A DNA stretch of 51,304 nt, from contig CAZBMD010000011.1 of assembly GCA_964493325.1 (NCBI GenBank), forward strand, positions 1 through 51,304. Direction: 5' to 3'. The stretch is from CAZBMD01 sp964493325 (lineage in GTDB: Bacteria > Babelota > Babeliae > Babelales > RVW-14). A program made the translations under genes and the position numbers. Shown here one piece after another: positions 48,673 to 51,304 of this stretch. The notes beneath the pieces were generated by a model that did not search any database, was not told the DNA's origin, and worked only from the letters and a program-made list of their open reading frames with translations. Each line of letters opens with the position of its first letter. The first letter of the stretch is position 1.

Positions 48673-48834
48673 TTAATCGTAGTTATTACAATTTGTGATC
48701 AGGCGAAAGCCCACATAGACGATGTAAAAGCCGAGGGCTAAAAAAAAGAATTTGAAAAATGCTTTCCACAAAACAGGAAATATAATGGCAAGGCCAATAA
48801 AGATTAATAATAGACCTTTTGCATGCCGATTCAT
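48673..48834 (-). CDS. 53-residue membrane protein
   Basis: A short reading frame with ATG at 48834 and TAA at 48673-48675. The product begins MNRHAKGLLLIFIGLAIIF and is almost entirely hydrophobic, with two membrane segments separated by KAFFKFF and a polar end TNCNNYD. GGAG lies upstream of the ATG. A decayed copy of its second half exists on the far side of the ankyrin gene, which supports it being a real gene. Function unknown. Confidence 0.75.
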   Translation of the reverse strand: MNRHAKGLLLIFIGLAIIFPVLWKAFFKFFFLALGFYIVYVGFRLITNCNNYD

Positions 48835-48980
48835 GAGCAATTAAACTCCGTCGTAGATATGTTGTTGACTAACAAGCCTGATTCTGCCACAAGTTTTTAA
48901 AATCTGCAAACTCATAGAAAACACCTAACTCTAGAATTCTTAAATCCCCGAAAAATTTACAATGTTCGAGTTCACAGAAT

Positions 48981-49018
48981 AAGCCCCGCAAGTTCTCACT
49001 TACAGGGCTTATTTTTTT
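48981..49018 (+). terminator. Possible terminator
   Basis: Stem AAGCCC/GGGCTT with a partly paired interior, followed by ATTTTTTT on the + strand. It lies in the 205-bp gap between two leftward genes, so what it would terminate is unclear; the nearest rightward gene ends 320 bp before. Confidence 0.5.
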
Positions 49019-49039
49019 GACTATATAGAACAAAATAGA

Positions 49040-49939
49040 TTATTTGATGATTTCAACAGTTCCGTTAACTATTTTACCTTCAATCTTTGATGTCCCAAAA
49101 AGCTTAACGCATACGGGCTCTTTACTAAACGTAACGTCGCCATTAATAGTTGTATCGTGCAATTCAATGTACCCTCCAGTTTTTTTAGATTTAACGACAA
49201 GAGAGCTCAGAGTGCACTTTTTTAGAACTACTTCTAGATTTTTTTTATCTTTATTCTTTTTGCCCTTCTTGACTTTAACATTCTTGAAAGTTGAAGACTG
49301 GGCCTTAAGTGAGCCGCGAACAGAAAGGTCTTGCATATCCAAATTTGAGACTTTGTCGACATACCCATAAATTGTTGAGCTTCCCTTGACGGTAATGTCA
49401 TCGCCGGTCAAATGACCCAAAACTAACAAATTCCCATTAATTACAGCTTTATCAAACTGAGCATCACCTCGGATGTCGCAATCTTTACCGATGCTTAATT
49501 TACGAAATGTACCATACCCCATAACCGTTAGGTTTCCAGAAATCGATTCGCCCTTGGTATTAACCATACCAAATCGAGTAACATCGCCGGTTGACTTGGC
49601 ATCTTGAAAGCCAAAATTTGAGCTCTTTACGTCAACAATAACACTCTCAGTAGCAGCCTTGTTCTTCTTATCTTTATTTTTTTTAGACTTTACTTTTTTA
49701 CAAGATTGCTCTGTCTTTACATAGTCAGGAATAAATCCGCGAGCATGAGGAGGGACGCATTTAACCCAGTCCGCCTCTTGATGACATTCCTTATAGCTCT
49801 TTTCTTGCTTTGCATGTTCAGGGATAAATCCTCGCGCAAAAGATGGGACAAAATTCACCCACTCAGCCTCTTTTGCAAGCACCGGAAGACATTGAGCTGA
49901 AATCATAGCCAACAGAATCAAAGACAAAATTTTCTTCAT
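49040..49939 (-). CDS. Exported protein with tandem VPxxARGFIP motif and beta-solenoid-like domain
   Basis: 299 residues, not recognised. Signal peptide about 1-22. Residues 25-80 hold two copies of a motif of the form WVxxVPxxARGFIPxxxKxExS (EWVNFVPSFARGFIPEH and DWVKCVPPHARGFIPDY). A lysine-rich linker (SKKNKDKKNK) follows, and then about 100-299 consists of short strands with repeated G at turn positions (SGNLTVMGYGTF, INGNLLVLGHLTGDDITVKGSSTIYG), similar in style to bactofilins and other right-handed beta-solenoids. A second lysine-rich insert (KKGKKNKDKKN) lies at about 225-236. Possibly a surface or polymer-forming protein. Confidence 0.75.
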   Translation of the reverse strand: MKKILSLILLAMISAQCLPVLAKEAEWVNFVPSFARGFIPEHAKQEKSYKECHQEADWVKCVPPHARGFIPDYVKTEQSCKKVKSKKNKDKKNKAATESVIVDVKSSNFGFQDAKSTGDVTRFGMVNTKGESISGNLTVMGYGTFRKLSIGKDCDIRGDAQFDKAVINGNLLVLGHLTGDDITVKGSSTIYGYVDKVSNLDMQDLSVRGSLKAQSSTFKNVKVKKGKKNKDKKNLEVVLKKCTLSSLVVKSKKTGGYIELHDTTINGDVTFSKEPVCVKLFGTSKIEGKIVNGTVEIIK

Positions 49940-50116
49940 GATAAACTCGTTATTTTTAAAGACTTAATCAATATTATTATTAGTAATTATTTGAGCATTG
50001 CCCCTTACATCCTAAATCAATAGAAGAAATTGTCAAACTTATTGCGAGCGCGAAACGCCTTGCCAAACCGCAATCTACAAAGACAGCAAAGACTTTTCTT
50101 ACTAATCAAATCATCT

Positions 50117-50941
50117 CTAGCGTGAACGCTTTTCAAAGCAAGCCAGTACATTAAACTCTGTGCCCAAAAGGTTCTTTTCCTGCTCCATCGTAAACCTATC
50201 CAGGTAATCCAATGTCCCTACAAGAGCAGGCATCAATGCTTTTTGATAGAACGGTCTGATCTCGTACGTCTTGTTATCGCGCATAATCCATTTCTTAATT
50301 GGATAATTGAGCCAGCGGACTGCATGCTTGCATCGATTCCACAATAAATTATGAATTTTATGCGGATACAAGAGAGAACGCATCTGCAACGAAGGCTCAG
50401 CTTTTGCAAGGTCCATAAATCTTTTTTTATTATACGAGCGATAGTGACCAAGTTTTTCCCATTCTGACGGTGTTGCTGTACCATCAATCCTGCCAGGGAC
50501 AAAAATAATAAGCTCACCACCAGGCTTAAGAATGCGAGCACATTCTTGAAAAGCTTTGGCGTCATCTTTGATATGTTCAAAAGTATGAGCTGAAATAATT
50601 ACATCAAACGAATTTGAATCGAAAGGAAGTGACTCTGCATTGGCCACCGTTACCTGGGCATCAATGCCTGTTTTTTCAAAATGATTACGCACTTGAGCAA
50701 CTGTATTTTCCGAAATATCAATGCCAAACCGTTGGAACTGAGGCAAATCTTCAAGCATGGTTGAAATACCAGTCCCTATCTCAAGCAATGACCCATAATG
50801 ATGCTTGATCTGCTTAATTATAATCGACCGGGTACAAAAACTGCCAACATCGTGCCTGAATACCTCATAGTCTGCGGTATCAAAATAGTGATCATAAAAT
50901 TTTTGACTCTCTTGCTCCTGAAATTTATTACCTGTTTTCAT
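50117..50941 (-). CDS. Class I SAM-dependent methyltransferase
   Basis: 274 residues, no signal peptide, in contrast to the four paralogues at 24023-27565. Strong AAGGAGAG before the ATG. Methyltransf_11 core: LLEIGTGISTMLEDL, FGIDISENTV, AESLPFDSNSFDVIISAHTFEHI and CARILKPGGELIIFVPG. The motif-I loop is intact. The C-terminal part has LGHYRSYNKKRF, common in methyltransferases of lipid or polysaccharide loci. Substrate unknown. Confidence 0.88.
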   Translation of the reverse strand: MKTGNKFQEQESQKFYDHYFDTADYEVFRHDVGSFCTRSIIIKQIKHHYGSLLEIGTGISTMLEDLPQFQRFGIDISENTVAQVRNHFEKTGIDAQVTVANAESLPFDSNSFDVIISAHTFEHIKDDAKAFQECARILKPGGELIIFVPGRIDGTATPSEWEKLGHYRSYNKKRFMDLAKAEPSLQMRSLLYPHKIHNLLWNRCKHAVRWLNYPIKKWIMRDNKTYEIRPFYQKALMPALVGTLDYLDRFTMEQEKNLLGTEFNVLACFEKRSR

Positions 50942-51133
50942 TGCTCTCTCCTTTTTGAATGTATAGTACAGCCGTTATGGCACAGCAGCACTTGAGATAT
51001 ACCGCGATAAGGGGTAGGCGTCAATTGGCAAGAGGATCATCCAAAATTGTGAATTTCAGGTCATTACTTTAGCGTGACCGCATAGTCTACACAATAAGTA
51101 TGATAATGGAAAAAATGGAGTAACTATAAAGAT

Positions 51134-51210
51134 TGGCGTCCCCAAGGGGATTCGAACCCCTGTTACAAGGATGAAAACCTTGTGTCCTAGGCCGACTAGA
51201 CGATGGGGAC
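51134..51210 (-). tRNA. tRNA-Glu(TTC)
   Basis: Complete on the minus strand: acceptor GTCCCCA/TGGGGAC, anticodon stem CAAGG/CCTTG with loop TTTTCAT (anticodon TTC), T loop beginning TTCGAA, discriminator G and encoded CCA. Confidence 0.96.
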
Positions 51211-51231
51211 GCGTAATTTCTAAGAAAAAAG

Positions 51232-51304
51232 TGGTGAGCCGCGTAGGAATCGAACCTACGACCCACAGCTTAAAAGGCTGTTGCTCTACCGACTGAGCTA
51301 GCGG
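51232..51304 (-). tRNA. tRNA-Lys(TTT), first bases cut by the window
   Basis: On the minus strand: anticodon stem ACAGC/GCTGT with loop CTTTTAA (anticodon TTT), T arm GTAGG/CCTAC, acceptor 3' strand GCGGCTC, discriminator A, CCA. The 5' acceptor strand shows only CCGC; three bases lie outside the window. Confidence 0.95.

Overview
The window is AT-rich, gene-dense bacterial chromosome with small gaps. No rRNA, transposase, integrase, phage or CRISPR genes are visible. It carries a division block in the order ftsQ-ftsA-ftsZ, plus valS-ybeY, an RlmB-type methyltransferase and tRNA clusters at both ends. A very large share of the other genes encode proteins with an N-terminal signal peptide, including WD40, ankyrin, coiled-coil, zinc-site and even methyltransferase proteins. 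This repertoire, with a deoxynucleoside kinase and two EamA carriers, suggests a host-dependent bacterium living in a protist, most like Candidatus Dependentiae (TM6, Babeliae). That placement is inferred from gene content, not from a marker phylogeny.

Layout. 1-411: three tRNA genes. 441-4000: an exported cysteine-rich protein, an AadA-like adenylyltransferase and a 703-residue exported protein fusing two serine hydrolases. 4098-6571: a MerR/TipA-type regulator with a recognisable 19-bp-spacer operator, then an SRPBCC-MarR-EVE operon. 6647-12057: five tandem exported WD40 proteins. 12088-14303: an APH-type kinase and a DUF4143 ATPase followed by a duplicated tail of the kinase gene. 14389-24026: ankyrin and NlpC/P60 proteins, AlkD, a frameshifted secreted protein, an amine oxidase, small enzymes, a ClbS-like protein, an APH(6)-like kinase and a MazG-like protein. 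24023-27565: four tandem exported methyltransferase paralogues, one with a damaged SAM site. 27624-33692: CsaA, two more cysteine-rich exported proteins, PgeF, two EamA carriers around a MutY-like glycosylase, and a REP-like palindromic repeat. 33856-38773: an exported coiled-coil protein, a MazEF module and ftsZ-ftsA-ftsQ. 38909-51304: rhodanese, a long coiled-coil protein, RlmB, dNK, ankyrin proteins, YbeY, ValS, small membrane proteins, a beta-solenoid-like secreted protein, a methyltransferase and tRNA-Glu and tRNA-Lys.

The most unusual signal is structural and occurs three times. In each case an accessory gene (DUF4143 ATPase, MazEF, or an ankyrin protein) lies just after the 3' end of a complete resident gene, and a decayed second copy of that resident gene's 3' end lies on the far side. 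The residents are an APH kinase, ftsZ and a 53-codon membrane-protein gene. The duplicated stretches are 56 bp (86% identical), about 190 bp including 82 bp at 98%, and about 85 bp (85% over the 80 bp counted). This looks like repeated gene capture at gene 3' ends that leaves the resident gene intact. The mechanism is unknown; one-ended homologous recombination with incoming DNA is the simplest explanation.

A second candidate novelty is a three-member family (starts at 441, 28182 and 29100) of short exported proteins with the spacing C-x2-C, C-x2-C, H-x2-C, C-x2-C followed by a hydrophobic tail. That is the ligand set expected of a two-zinc domain presented outside the cytoplasm.
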